DNA of 64,000 bases from Chitinophagaceae bacterium (GTDB lineage Bacteria; Bacteroidota; Bacteroidia; Chitinophagales; Chitinophagaceae): contig JAEUVO010000033.1 in NCBI GenBank assembly GCA_016786885.1, positions 62,001 through 126,000 on the forward strand. The letters run 5' to 3'. The position numbers were made by a program, and so were the translations under genes. The notes beneath the pieces are model-generated. The model saw only the letters and a list, made by a program, of their open reading frames with translations. It had not been told where the DNA came from and did not search any database. Each line of letters starts with the position of its first letter. Within the stretch, counting starts at the first letter, position 1. Positions 53,734 through 62,085 of the stretch are shown here, one piece after another.

Positions 53734-54612
53734 TTACCAGGAAGCATCTGCTGTCTCCGGAACAGTCCTGGAAGAGTCTGCTATTAAAGGCTCTTTATAC
53801 TTTGCCAGGTACGCTGATACAGCATTGATATGAGCTTTTGTTTCAGTCTTTGTCATCGTAACAAGACTACCATGTCCCTCAAAATGGTAATGAACACTGA
53901 TGAATTTCTTAACATGCTTCCTCGTTTCGGCAGGAAGATATTGCTGTAATACCCAGAAATCACGGCTACCCGATTTTTTAATTGCAGAAAGTACCCTTGC
54001 CGGGCCACTATTGTAGGCAGCCAGCGTTAATAGCCAGTCATCAAACATGCCATGCAGGTAAATAAGACATTTTGCAGCAGCCACAGTGCTTTTATAATTA
54101 TTTTTTCGTTCATCATTCTTTCCGGATACTTTCAGCCCAAAACTTTTTGCTGCTACCGGCATCAATTGCCATAGTCCGGCAGCGCCTGCTGAAGAAACTA
54201 TCCTGTTATCAAGTTTTGATTCAACAACCGCCAGGTATTTTAATTCAACAGGTATATCGTATTGCTGGAAAACATTTTCTATCAGCTCAAATGCTGATTC
54301 ACTTTTGATTTTTATTTTATCATAATAAAAACCATTTTCTTTCAGATGGTTGGTTACAAAATCAGATGCCTGCTTATTTAATTGTATCCGGGGGGCAGTG
54401 GTTAATTCTTTTTCATTCAGTTCGTCGAGGCAGATACAAAGGCCCTTTTCATCAAAAATATGTTTACCTGAGAATACAGAATCCTGCATAGGGGTTTTAC
54501 ATATCATTGCAGTATCACCTGAAACAGCAATGTATTTATTGCCTGAAGCAGCTGCCATCAGCATGAAGCTGGTAATAATGAATCCTGCCTTATGTAATTT
54601 CGTTTTTAACAT
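53734..54612 (-). CDS. Lytic transglycosylase (MltD-like catalytic domain)
   Basis: A 292-residue exported protein. After a signal peptide (HKAGFIITSFMLMAAASG) comes a cysteine-containing linker, then an SLT domain with the catalytic glutamate in AVVESKLDNRIVSSAGAAGLWQLMP and the GW-type AAYNSGPARVL. It cleaves the MurNAc-GlcNAc bond in peptidoglycan to 1,6-anhydro ends, which AnmK would recycle. LysM repeats, common in MltD, are absent. Confidence 0.88.
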   Translation of the reverse strand: MLKTKLHKAGFIITSFMLMAAASGNKYIAVSGDTAMICKTPMQDSVFSGKHIFDEKGLCICLDELNEKELTTAPRIQLNKQASDFVTNHLKENGFYYDKIKIKSESAFELIENVFQQYDIPVELKYLAVVESKLDNRIVSSAGAAGLWQLMPVAAKSFGLKVSGKNDERKNNYKSTVAAAKCLIYLHGMFDDWLLTLAAYNSGPARVLSAIKKSGSRDFWVLQQYLPAETRKHVKKFISVHYHFEGHGSLVTMTKTETKAHINAVSAYLAKYKEPLIADSSRTVPETADASW

Positions 54613-54694
54613 GATACATGTTTTAGTGAGAAAATGTGCAGGTATTGGATTTTCGGAAAGAATTCAACGTATCATTGAATCCGCATGTGATGAT

Positions 54695-54737
54695 GTTCTG
54701 TATATAGGTATTATCTGTTTTTCATGATATACAGAAC
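54695..54737. repeat. 11-bp perfect inverted repeat upstream of the transglycosylase
   Basis: GTTCTGTATAT at 54695-54705 pairs with 54727-54737 across a 21-base gap. It lies about 85 bases before the transglycosylase start codon and has the spacing of an operator or a hairpin in the 5' region; no known regulator can be named. Confidence 0.5.
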
Positions 54738-54930
54738 CAGTCGCTATATTAATTCAAAAGCTGCGCAAAGGTAACCCTGAAATATAGCAGTATCGGGCAT
54801 TTCAGGCTGTAGTTATCCACTGACAGAGATAAATAGGTGAGAGTCAGTAAAGAATTTTGTTAAAACTGAAAAATCGTCAGTATGGGAGAAAAAATACGAT
54901 GATTGAGTATCAATGTGTAATTATATAAAT

Positions 54931-54960
54931 AAAAATGCGGTTCAAGTGAACCGCATTTTT
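54931..54960. terminator. Bidirectional Rho-independent terminator
   Basis: AATGCGGTTCA pairs with its complement around a very short loop; a run of A on one side and of T on the other makes a 13-bp stem usable in both directions. It follows the stop codon of the secreted protein ending at 54985 on the minus strand. Confidence 0.88.
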
Positions 54961-54984
54961 TAGTGATGTTGGTGAAAGATATAA

Positions 54985-55389
54985 TTATAACTGATTCACC
55001 TTTACTTCTTCAACATTACGGGTGCTGCTATTGATAGCATACACAACTGATTTTTTAGTTTTCCTGCTGGTAACCTGGAACTGGATACTGTAATCACCCA
55101 ATTCATCAATAGCCAGCATGAATCTTTTTGTGAAACTTTCAGCTTTGATGTTTTCCATGTGCAGTGAATTACCAAATTCATCTTTGATGTTGATGGTAAA
55201 GTCATCTTGTACGCCATTACCAGCTACAAAAAGCTGGAAGACCGGATTGTTCTGCACTTTTCCCACATACTTGATCTCAATTGGTAAAACAGGATTTTTT
55301 TCATTTGCCATTGCAGGTGCCATAGCTGTGGAAAATACAGTCATAAATGCAATAGCGATAAGTCGGTTGTTCATGAAGATCTTTTTCAT
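54985..55389 (-). CDS. Small secreted beta-sandwich protein
   Basis: A 134-residue exported protein. The leader MKKIFMNNRLIAIAFMTVFS sets the start at 55389. The mature part has beta-strand blocks (LPIEIKYVGKVQNNPVFQLF, DDFTINIKDEFGNSL, ELGDYSIQFQVTSRK), typical of an Ig-like or C2-like domain. Function is unknown. A strong terminator follows its stop codon. Confidence 0.72.
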   Translation of the reverse strand: MKKIFMNNRLIAIAFMTVFSTAMAPAMANEKNPVLPIEIKYVGKVQNNPVFQLFVAGNGVQDDFTINIKDEFGNSLHMENIKAESFTKRFMLAIDELGDYSIQFQVTSRKTKKSVVYAINSSTRNVEEVKVNQL

Positions 55390-55992
55390 AATTATAATTT
55401 TTAGGTTAATGAACGTTGTTAAATACAAACTTGATGGTTGGCAATCTGTTTGTGCAAGCAGTAAGTCAGGGGCAAACAATAGGGCAAGTAGAAGTTAGTA
55501 TATCCGGATTCTTTATCTGTGCGCAATACGATATTGCTTCGATAATGTAAAAGTACAGGGGTGTTCTCAAGCTTGCAAACCAACTTCCTGGTGATTTGCG
55601 CATAGCCAAAATTATATGGCGGGATTTAATTTCCTTATTCCCAATGGTTTAGTTTTATTATTTAAAAAGATACCCAAGACTTTTTTTAGCCTTAATTAAT
55701 CGAATTTTTGGAGTAGAGGCGCCTGAAAATTGACAAAATAGCATTTCCAGTGATAAAGAGACCAGTGAGCTGATGAGTAATTTTTAACTCCTAATAAATT
55801 GTCTATCAGTGTTATATAGAACTGTTAGCAAATTAATGTTAGGCGGATTTGGCAGGGTACAAAAAAATATTATCTTCAACCGGTTCAGCAGGGTGACTGA
55901 TTGGCGTAAGTGCCTTTCTTTCAACCAAATGGCGGGAAATTTGTTAATATAGTTCAGGTCAGTAAGGCCTGATTAAGAAAAAGGAGATTATA
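55390..55992. other. 603-base AT-rich intergenic region
   Basis: This stretch lies between the divergent secreted-protein and DsbA-like genes. I find no convincing coding frame, hairpin or repeat in it apart from the strong Shine-Dalgarno sequence at its right end. It must contain the promoters of both genes. Confidence 0.6.
55981..55986 (+). promoter_or_regulatory. Strong Shine-Dalgarno site
   Basis: AAGGAG lies 6 bases before the ATG of the DsbA-like gene. Most genes in this window lack such a site, so this gene may be translated unusually well. Confidence 0.7.
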
Positions 55993-56583
55993 ATGGCATT
56001 TAAAAAAGACGATGTAATAATTATTGAGCCGAGGGAAATTTTTGTAGGTAAAAAGGATGCGCCGGTAACTTTAATGGAGTTTGGAGAATACGAAAGTGAA
56101 GAGTGTGCTAAAGTAAATGAGGTAGTTAAGCAGTTACTTGAAGAGTATGAAGGAAAGATAAGGTTTCAGTTCCGTCATTTCCCGCTTACACTTATTCACC
56201 AGCGAAGTTTGAAGGCCAGTGAATCGGCTGTAGCTGCTGCCCAGGAAGGTAAATTCTGGGAGATGCATAATGTATTGTTCAACAACAGGAGGAATCTTGG
56301 TACCACCAGTTTAAAACTGCATAGCAAAGAAGCCGGCATTAAGAATAAAAAATTTCTTGATGACCTTGTAAATGGAGTATATGGCTGGCAGGTGCAGGAT
56401 GACCTGAAAGAAGGTATAAACAGAGGCGTAAAAGAATTACCTGCGTTTTTTATTAATGATGTGCCTTTTGCAGGTAAACCAACTTTTGCCAACCTGAGTG
56501 CTGCGATTGATTCAGCACTTAAGAAGAGCAAGAGTAAAACGCCGGTAAAGAAAGCGGCTGTTAAGCAAAAACAAAGAGCATAA
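55993..56583 (+). CDS. DsbA-family protein with SxxC instead of CxxC
   Basis: A 196-residue thioredoxin-like protein of the DsbA type: the first strand is DAPVTLMEFGEYESEECAKVNE, and the later RGVKELPAFFINDVPFAG gives the cis-proline. The usual CxxC at the start of the first helix is here S-E-E-C, so only the second cysteine is kept. There is no signal peptide, so it is cytosolic. The C-terminus (SKSKTPVKKAAVKQKQ) is very basic, possibly binding nucleic acid. It cannot be an ordinary oxidase; an isomerase or peroxidase-like role is possible. Confidence 0.8.
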   Translation: MAFKKDDVIIIEPREIFVGKKDAPVTLMEFGEYESEECAKVNEVVKQLLEEYEGKIRFQFRHFPLTLIHQRSLKASESAVAAAQEGKFWEMHNVLFNNRRNLGTTSLKLHSKEAGIKNKKFLDDLVNGVYGWQVQDDLKEGINRGVKELPAFFINDVPFAGKPTFANLSAAIDSALKKSKSKTPVKKAAVKQKQRA

Positions 56584-56601
56584 TACTTAATCAATAGTTT
56601 T

Positions 56602-56644
56602 AAAAGTCCCGTTTCGCAATGCTGCAAAACGGGACTTTTTGTTG
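56602..56644 (+). terminator. Rho-independent terminator
   Basis: AAAAGTCCCGTTT at 56602-56614 pairs with 56627-56639, followed by T residues, 18 bases after the DsbA-like stop codon. A strong plus-strand terminator. Confidence 0.9.
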
Positions 56645-56660
56645 TAACTACCTGTAAACA

Positions 56661-56691
56661 AAAAAGCCTTCCGGCTAATCCGGAAGGCTTT
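56661..56691 (-). terminator. Rho-independent terminator of the RRM gene
   Basis: AAAGCCTTCCGG at 56663-56674 pairs with 56680-56691 around a 5-base loop; on the minus strand it is followed by a run of T. It sits just past the RRM stop codon at 56710. Confidence 0.9.
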
Positions 56692-56709
56692 ACGATTTTG
56701 TGTTGTTTA

Positions 56710-57003
56710 TTACCAACGATTGTTGGAATAAGCAGGTTTAGAAGACCTGGCAGGTCTTTCTTCTCTTGGCTTAGCCACACTTACTTTTATGGAACGACCA
56801 TCAACAGTAGCGCCATCCAGTTCAGCAATTGCTTTCTGGGCAGCAGCGTCATCACTCATTTCCACAAAACCAAAGCCTTTGCTGCGGTTTGTGTATTTGT
56901 CCATAATAACTTTTGCAGAAGTAACTTCTCCGTACTCAGCAAAATAACTTCTTAAGTCTTCATCCACAACGGCGAAGCTTAAATTTGAAACATAAATGTT
57001 CAT
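56710..57003 (-). CDS. RRM RNA-binding protein
   Basis: A 97-residue single RNA-recognition-motif protein. RNP2 is IYVSNL at the N-terminus and RNP1 is KGFGFVEM near residue 45; the aromatic residues that stack on RNA are kept. The last 20 residues are basic and Ser/Arg-rich. Such RRM proteins are abundant in Bacteroidota, where they act as post-transcriptional regulators and RNA chaperones, as in other bacteria without Hfq. The 200-base upstream region and strong terminator suggest a highly expressed single gene. Confidence 0.93.
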   Translation of the reverse strand: MNIYVSNLSFAVVDEDLRSYFAEYGEVTSAKVIMDKYTNRSKGFGFVEMSDDAAAQKAIAELDGATVDGRSIKVSVAKPREERPARSSKPAYSNNRW

Positions 57004-57203
57004 GAAAAAAAATTAACTTTTAAAAATACTTGAGAATAACGCAAGGGTAAAGAAGACTAACTATTAGCAGATCCTTTGATAAACTCAGGATTAAGGCGTA
57101 GCAGAAAAAATCGTTCACTTACGAACTGTCGTCTCACTCAAATTAACGGTGTAAAGGTAAGCTTAAATGACCAGACCGCAGTATTTATTTTGTGAAGCAA
57201 TTA

Positions 57204-59630
57204 TTAATTAGTTCTTTCAGGAGATTCAACGTTAAAGATGCCATTATTATCTTCTTTCTTACGTATACCGAAATTATAGCGGAGATTGATACCGAATCGC
57301 CTGGTATCTGCCTGGCGGAAACCATTTGCATCCACAGAACCTTGTCTTATACTGAAGTTATTTTTATTGCTGAAAAACATATCATTCAGGCTTGCAGTTA
57401 CAATAAGTTTGTCTTTTAAAAATTTCCTGTTCACACTTGTGTTTAGTGCCCCAAAAGTGGTGAGTTCATAGAACTGTTGTTGTCCTTTTAACCTTAGAAA
57501 ACCATTCATGGTAATGACAGAACGTTTATCAATTCTGAAAGTCTGATAAGTGAAAAATGTCCAGGAACCTCTCTTGAAAGAAAGTGGTTTGTTTTCATAC
57601 AGCCCGTTATAAAGATTATGATTATACTGTGCTCCCAGCACAAAGAAATACCGGCCACCGGGAGGTAATGCTCCCAATCCCCTGAAATACCATTCTTTGT
57701 TTTTACCCAGGTTATCATATGTTCTATAAGCCTGGCTCTGGCTTGTATCAGACTGATAAACAACATTGGTAAAAATATCTTTTGTGTCATTTACGCCAAT
57801 GGCAAAGATTGGCCTTTCGTCCACACTGATATTAGCCTCAAAGTTTTGGGTGAATTGTGGTCGTAACGACGGATTACCTGTTTCGCTTAGATATTCATCA
57901 ACATACCTTGAAAAAGGGTTTAGCTGATCGTAGTAGGGTCTACGGATTGTACGACGGTAAACGAGATAGGCCCTCAGGTCATACCCGGCAATCTTCATTA
58001 CGCCTTTACTGAGATAGATATATGGAAAAAGATCGGTACGCTGAATAGAAAAAGAGGTGTCACCGGGTACGATTTGTCTTCCTTTCATATTGGTATTTTC
58101 CAGCCTGGAACCAAATTTCACCACAAAGTCCTTACCGATCGTTTTTGATCCTTGTAAGTACAGTGCATTAATATTCTCATTATATCGGAATGTATTAGTG
58201 CGGCTGCTGTCAACTTTCCTGGTACCATTCGACTCACGGAAATAATTTGTTTCATTCCGGTAATTATTAATGGAGACCTGTAAACCTGTTTCCATTGTAA
58301 ATTTTTTGGCCATCTTCAGTTTCAGGTCTGATTTCAGATTAATGTAATCCCTGGTATTATCAGCTTTGCCATCTCCGCCTGATAAAATAGATAAAGGGGT
58401 GGTATACCTCGTAAAAAAGGACTGATCAGATTTATTAATACTGTGACTGTACCATGTATCATTCGTCCATTCAGATCCTAATGAATCAATTTTAAATTTT
58501 GATTCAACACCAGTACCAAGTGTAAGGGAACTGCCGTCATTGGTTACACCATTAAGGCTCGAAGACAGCACTTGTGAACTACTGATCTTTTTTATAATGT
58601 TATTATTTTCAGAACGATTTTCAAACTGGTTGTAGCTTAAGCTGGCATCATAGGTGATTTCCCATTTTTTGGTCAATTCATATGTTAGTCCGTAAGCGGC
58701 ATAATAATTATTACCCGGGTACTTTGTAAGCGCATCCTGGCTGAGTACTGAATCAGGTGCAAATAGCCTGTCTGTTTTTATTTGCTCATAGCTATTACGG
58801 CGACTGTAGTTTACATTCAGGTATGAACTTTTTTTGCCATCATTATTACTCAGGTTGAAACCTATGAACTGGTTGCCATACCTGCCCTGTTGTAAACCGG
58901 CATTAATGCTGCCTGTCATACCAATTTTTACTCCTTTTTTTAATACCACATTTACCACACCACCGCTGCTTGACGCATCGTACTTAGCAGAAGGAGTTCT
59001 GACGATCTCGATTTTAGAAATGGAATTAGGAGGCAGACTTTTTAGCATGGTGGCAATATCTGAAGCACTCATTTTCATATCACGACCGTTGATTTGTACT
59101 GCAGCCGGGCTAAGGCTGCTGATATAAATATTCCCATCCTGATCCACAAATAAGCCAGGAGTTTTTTCGATCACTTCATACCCACTTGTGGAAGAAGCGA
59201 CTAAATTCTCAGGATCCACAATTGTTTTATCGTCTTCCTGTTTCATCATCGGCCTTTGTGAGGTGATGACAACTGCATCAAGGGTTTTACCAACTGGTTC
59301 CAGGAAGAAAGTGAAAGTGGTTTGATTGCCTGTCAGTGTTATTTTCTTTTCAACTGCCTGGTAGTTGACAGAAGTGACCCGGACAGAATACTGACTACCT
59401 TTAACAAGGCTGAATTTTGCGAGACCACTGCTGTCGGCTGATTTTTTTATAACCTCGTTACTATCTGCACGGTTGGTAATAGAAATAGTGGCAAATGTTA
59501 CCGGTTCTTTTTTTTGGTTGATGATTTTGAATGTAACAGGTATGTCCTGTGCGGCTACTGAAGCAGAAAAAATAAAAAATGAAAATGCCAAAAATGTCCT
59601 TCTATGGATAAGGTGTAAATATCTGATCAT
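57204..59630 (-). CDS. Outer-membrane beta-barrel receptor (TonB-receptor type)
   Basis: An 808-residue outer-membrane protein. A signal peptide ends near SVAAQ; residues about 30-110 are a carboxypeptidase-like beta-sandwich (VTFKIINQKKEPVTFATISI); a plug domain with PAAVQINGRDMKMSASDIATML and GGVVNVVLKKG follows; the rest is a large barrel of the OMP_b-brl_3 kind, ending near LRYNFGIRK. No SusD-like gene is next to it, so it is probably not part of a glycan-uptake pair. The substrate is unknown (peptides, siderophores or others). Confidence 0.9.
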   Translation of the reverse strand: MIRYLHLIHRRTFLAFSFFIFSASVAAQDIPVTFKIINQKKEPVTFATISITNRADSNEVIKKSADSSGLAKFSLVKGSQYSVRVTSVNYQAVEKKITLTGNQTTFTFFLEPVGKTLDAVVITSQRPMMKQEDDKTIVDPENLVASSTSGYEVIEKTPGLFVDQDGNIYISSLSPAAVQINGRDMKMSASDIATMLKSLPPNSISKIEIVRTPSAKYDASSSGGVVNVVLKKGVKIGMTGSINAGLQQGRYGNQFIGFNLSNNDGKKSSYLNVNYSRRNSYEQIKTDRLFAPDSVLSQDALTKYPGNNYYAAYGLTYELTKKWEITYDASLSYNQFENRSENNNIIKKISSSQVLSSSLNGVTNDGSSLTLGTGVESKFKIDSLGSEWTNDTWYSHSINKSDQSFFTRYTTPLSILSGGDGKADNTRDYINLKSDLKLKMAKKFTMETGLQVSINNYRNETNYFRESNGTRKVDSSRTNTFRYNENINALYLQGSKTIGKDFVVKFGSRLENTNMKGRQIVPGDTSFSIQRTDLFPYIYLSKGVMKIAGYDLRAYLVYRRTIRRPYYDQLNPFSRYVDEYLSETGNPSLRPQFTQNFEANISVDERPIFAIGVNDTKDIFTNVVYQSDTSQSQAYRTYDNLGKNKEWYFRGLGALPPGGRYFFVLGAQYNHNLYNGLYENKPLSFKRGSWTFFTYQTFRIDKRSVITMNGFLRLKGQQQFYELTTFGALNTSVNRKFLKDKLIVTASLNDMFFSNKNNFSIRQGSVDANGFRQADTRRFGINLRYNFGIRKKEDNNGIFNVESPERTN

Positions 59631-59749
59631 GGCTATCGTGGTTAATGCGAAGAGGCAAAAATAATCAAATAAATATCAGCTGGAAGTTCTATCAGCAACA
59701 AACACTTTTTTTTGATTTCTTTTAACCTTTACCACAATTGCCCAGCATA

Positions 59750-60199
59750 TCATTTTTGGTCAAGATTTTTACTCTGATGCTTAGATGCAGCTTCATCGAT
59801 GGAGTGAGTAGTATGAATGTCTTTTTCTTCTTTTGCAAGCGCAGATAGTTTTATATAAAATTTTTTCAATGTTTCCAGTTCTTCTGCCGAAAGATCTTCC
59901 ACATCTACCAACCGGTTACTGGCAGTAGAAGTGGCTGCAATCAATTCGTTCAATTTTAATTGCAGTGCCACACTGTCCTTATTTTGTGCATGCTGTATAA
60001 CAAAGACCATCAGGAAAGTAATAATAGTGGTACCGGTATTGATAACCAGTTGCCATGTATCAGAAAAATTAAAAATTGGCCCGGTAATGATCCACCCGAT
60101 AATAACGATACAGGCTAAAATGAATGCCAGTGGTTTGCCCGTTGCTTTTGTCACCTTGGATGCAAATCTTTCAAAGAAGGGGAGGGCATTTGTTTTCAT
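59750..60199 (-). CDS. Low-affinity iron permease family protein
   Basis: A 149-residue inner-membrane protein with two transmembrane helices and a soluble C-terminal helix. The pattern FFERFASKVTKATGKPLAFILA and the central TWQLVINTGTTIITFLMVFVIQHAQN are diagnostic of the family PF04120 (FTH1/low-affinity iron permease-like). Iron transport has been suggested for fungal members; the bacterial role is not certain. The C-terminal 50 residues are charged and helical. Confidence 0.85.
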   Translation of the reverse strand: MKTNALPFFERFASKVTKATGKPLAFILACIVIIGWIITGPIFNFSDTWQLVINTGTTIITFLMVFVIQHAQNKDSVALQLKLNELIAATSTASNRLVDVEDLSAEELETLKKFYIKLSALAKEEKDIHTTHSIDEAASKHQSKNLDQK

Positions 60200-60271
60200 A
60201 CAAGTTATTTTTGGAGAATGAATTATTTTAGTACTATATACTCACTGAAATTTAGTTATTAATCTTCATCT

Positions 60272-60778
60272 ATGGTTCAATTTACCGCTACCATCCATAA
60301 GTATGAAACAAAAGGAGAGAAGACGGGTTGGACCTATTTTGAATTGCCTGCCGGCATTATACAGGAGTTAAAGCCGGGAAATAAAAAAGAATTCAAGGTA
60401 AAAGGTAAACTGGACAATCTTTCGATAAAACGGGTATCGGTGCTGCCTATTGGTGGAGGTATTTTCATTATGCCAATAAATGCTGCTATGCGAAAATCAC
60501 TGGGCAAAAAGCACGGAGCTATGCTCAAAGTGCAATTGACAGAAGATAAAAGTGATTTCGTTTTTAATAGGGACTTTATGGATTGCCTTGATGATGATCC
60601 TGCAGCAAAGATTTTTTTCCAAACCCTTACCGGCTCACATCAGCGTTACTTCAGCAAATGGATTGACAGCGCTAAGACAGAACCCACAAAAACGAAGAGG
60701 ATTGCTATGGCCATTAATGCATTGGCCAAAAAATGGGGTTATAGTGAAATGATCAGGGCTTCGCAGGGGAAGTTGTAA
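60272..60778 (+). CDS. DUF1905/YdeI-like protein
   Basis: A 168-residue cytosolic protein. The N-terminal half is DUF1905 (VQFTATIHKYETKGEKTGWTYF through INAAMRKSLGKKHGA), and the C-terminal half is a YdeI/OmpD-associated domain (AKIFFQTLTGSHQRYFSKWIDSAKT, then KRIAMAINALAKKWG). The fused pair is common in Bacteroidota. Function is unknown. Confidence 0.85.
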   Translation: MVQFTATIHKYETKGEKTGWTYFELPAGIIQELKPGNKKEFKVKGKLDNLSIKRVSVLPIGGGIFIMPINAAMRKSLGKKHGAMLKVQLTEDKSDFVFNRDFMDCLDDDPAAKIFFQTLTGSHQRYFSKWIDSAKTEPTKTKRIAMAINALAKKWGYSEMIRASQGKL

Positions 60779-61951
60779 TTATTTGAATGGATTGGAATAC
60801 TTCACATCTGTGGTCACATTTGTATCAGTCAGTGTTTTCAGGAAAGCCACCAGGGCTGCTTTGTCTTGTGTGGTAAGATTCAATAACCTTGGCTGCCCGT
60901 TGGGCAATCTTAATTGTGGTGATAGATTAGGGTGATTTCTCACACCAGAACTATAATGCTCTACTACCTGCTCCAGTGTAGTAAAACGTCCGTCATGCAT
61001 ATAAGGTGCGGTCAGTTCTACATTTCTCAGGCTGGTTACTTTAAATGTAGCATCCAGTGCTGTGTTATTGGCCACAGCGCCGAAGCCACGGTCAATAGTC
61101 GCCATATCCAGACCATTATTTTTTTCCTGTGGTGCTGTAAAGGTTTCTGAGCCATGACAGGCAGCGCAGGCATTTTGTGGCAGCAAGAATAATTCCTTGC
61201 CACGATTTTCCTGGGCTGTGAAATTGGGAAACACTGCATTAGGCGGAGGTGCGGGAGCAGCAGGATAGGTTGAACGGCCCGCATCATATTTTGATTGAAA
61301 TGAAACGATGGAACGAACAAACTGTGAAAGTGCGGTAGCGATACGGCTGCTGCTGATGGTGTTGTCGCCAAATGCTTTTGTAAATAAAGGCGGATAATAT
61401 GCCAGGCTCCGGAGTTTAGTTTCCAGTTGTGATAATGTCATGCCCATTTCCACCATATCCTGTACAGGTATCAATACTTGTTCTTCCAGCGTAGCTGCCC
61501 GCTGGTCCCAGAAGAATGTTCCGTTTGGATAATATTTAGCATTGATCAGGGACATGGAATTTCTGCCGGTGAGTCCTCCGTTGAAACCGGCACTTTTGGT
61601 TACCGGATCAGAGAATGCACTAGCCTGTTTATGGCAAGAGGCACAGGAGATGGTATTATTGAGAGAAAGGTTTTTATCATAAAACAAGACCCTGCCCAGT
61701 GTAGCTCCATTGTCGGTAATCGGATTATTGGCAGGAGTATTTATCTGCCCTATTATGTTCGGACCGGTCAGGTATGCAGGTTGTACAATATTGGAATAAT
61801 TAAAAGGAGTAGCGGGCAGATTTAGCACCGCTGCAACAGGATCAACCGGCGCAGGTTCACTAGTATCTGAATTATCTTTTTTACAGGCAATAAAAATAAA
61901 AAGGGCTGATAAGCCTGTGATGACAAGCATCTTTGGTCGGTTGGCAAACAT
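60779..61951 (-). CDS. Di-haem cytochrome c peroxidase, lipoprotein
   Basis: A 390-residue periplasmic enzyme of the CcpA/MauG family. Two c-type haem motifs are visible, CASCH (in ISCASCHKQASAF) and CAACH (in NACAACHGSETF), as expected for the two haem domains. The leader ends in LFIFIACKKDN, a lipobox. Family members reduce H2O2 with electrons from cytochromes, or oxidise other substrates. The stop codon is immediately adjacent to that of the YdeI-like gene (convergent). Confidence 0.93.
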   Translation of the reverse strand: MFANRPKMLVITGLSALFIFIACKKDNSDTSEPAPVDPVAAVLNLPATPFNYSNIVQPAYLTGPNIIGQINTPANNPITDNGATLGRVLFYDKNLSLNNTISCASCHKQASAFSDPVTKSAGFNGGLTGRNSMSLINAKYYPNGTFFWDQRAATLEEQVLIPVQDMVEMGMTLSQLETKLRSLAYYPPLFTKAFGDNTISSSRIATALSQFVRSIVSFQSKYDAGRSTYPAAPAPPPNAVFPNFTAQENRGKELFLLPQNACAACHGSETFTAPQEKNNGLDMATIDRGFGAVANNTALDATFKVTSLRNVELTAPYMHDGRFTTLEQVVEHYSSGVRNHPNLSPQLRLPNGQPRLLNLTTQDKAALVAFLKTLTDTNVTTDVKYSNPFK

Positions 61952-62085
61952 GAGTGGCTTTTTGGTGGTTCTTTGAGACCAGGCTTTTGATTTAAAGTTT
62001 AAGGTACTACGAATTTTTTCTTATAGCAAATTAGCACGACGCATTTCCGTACTCATTACCCTGATTTATTTCTTTTATTTGCAGT

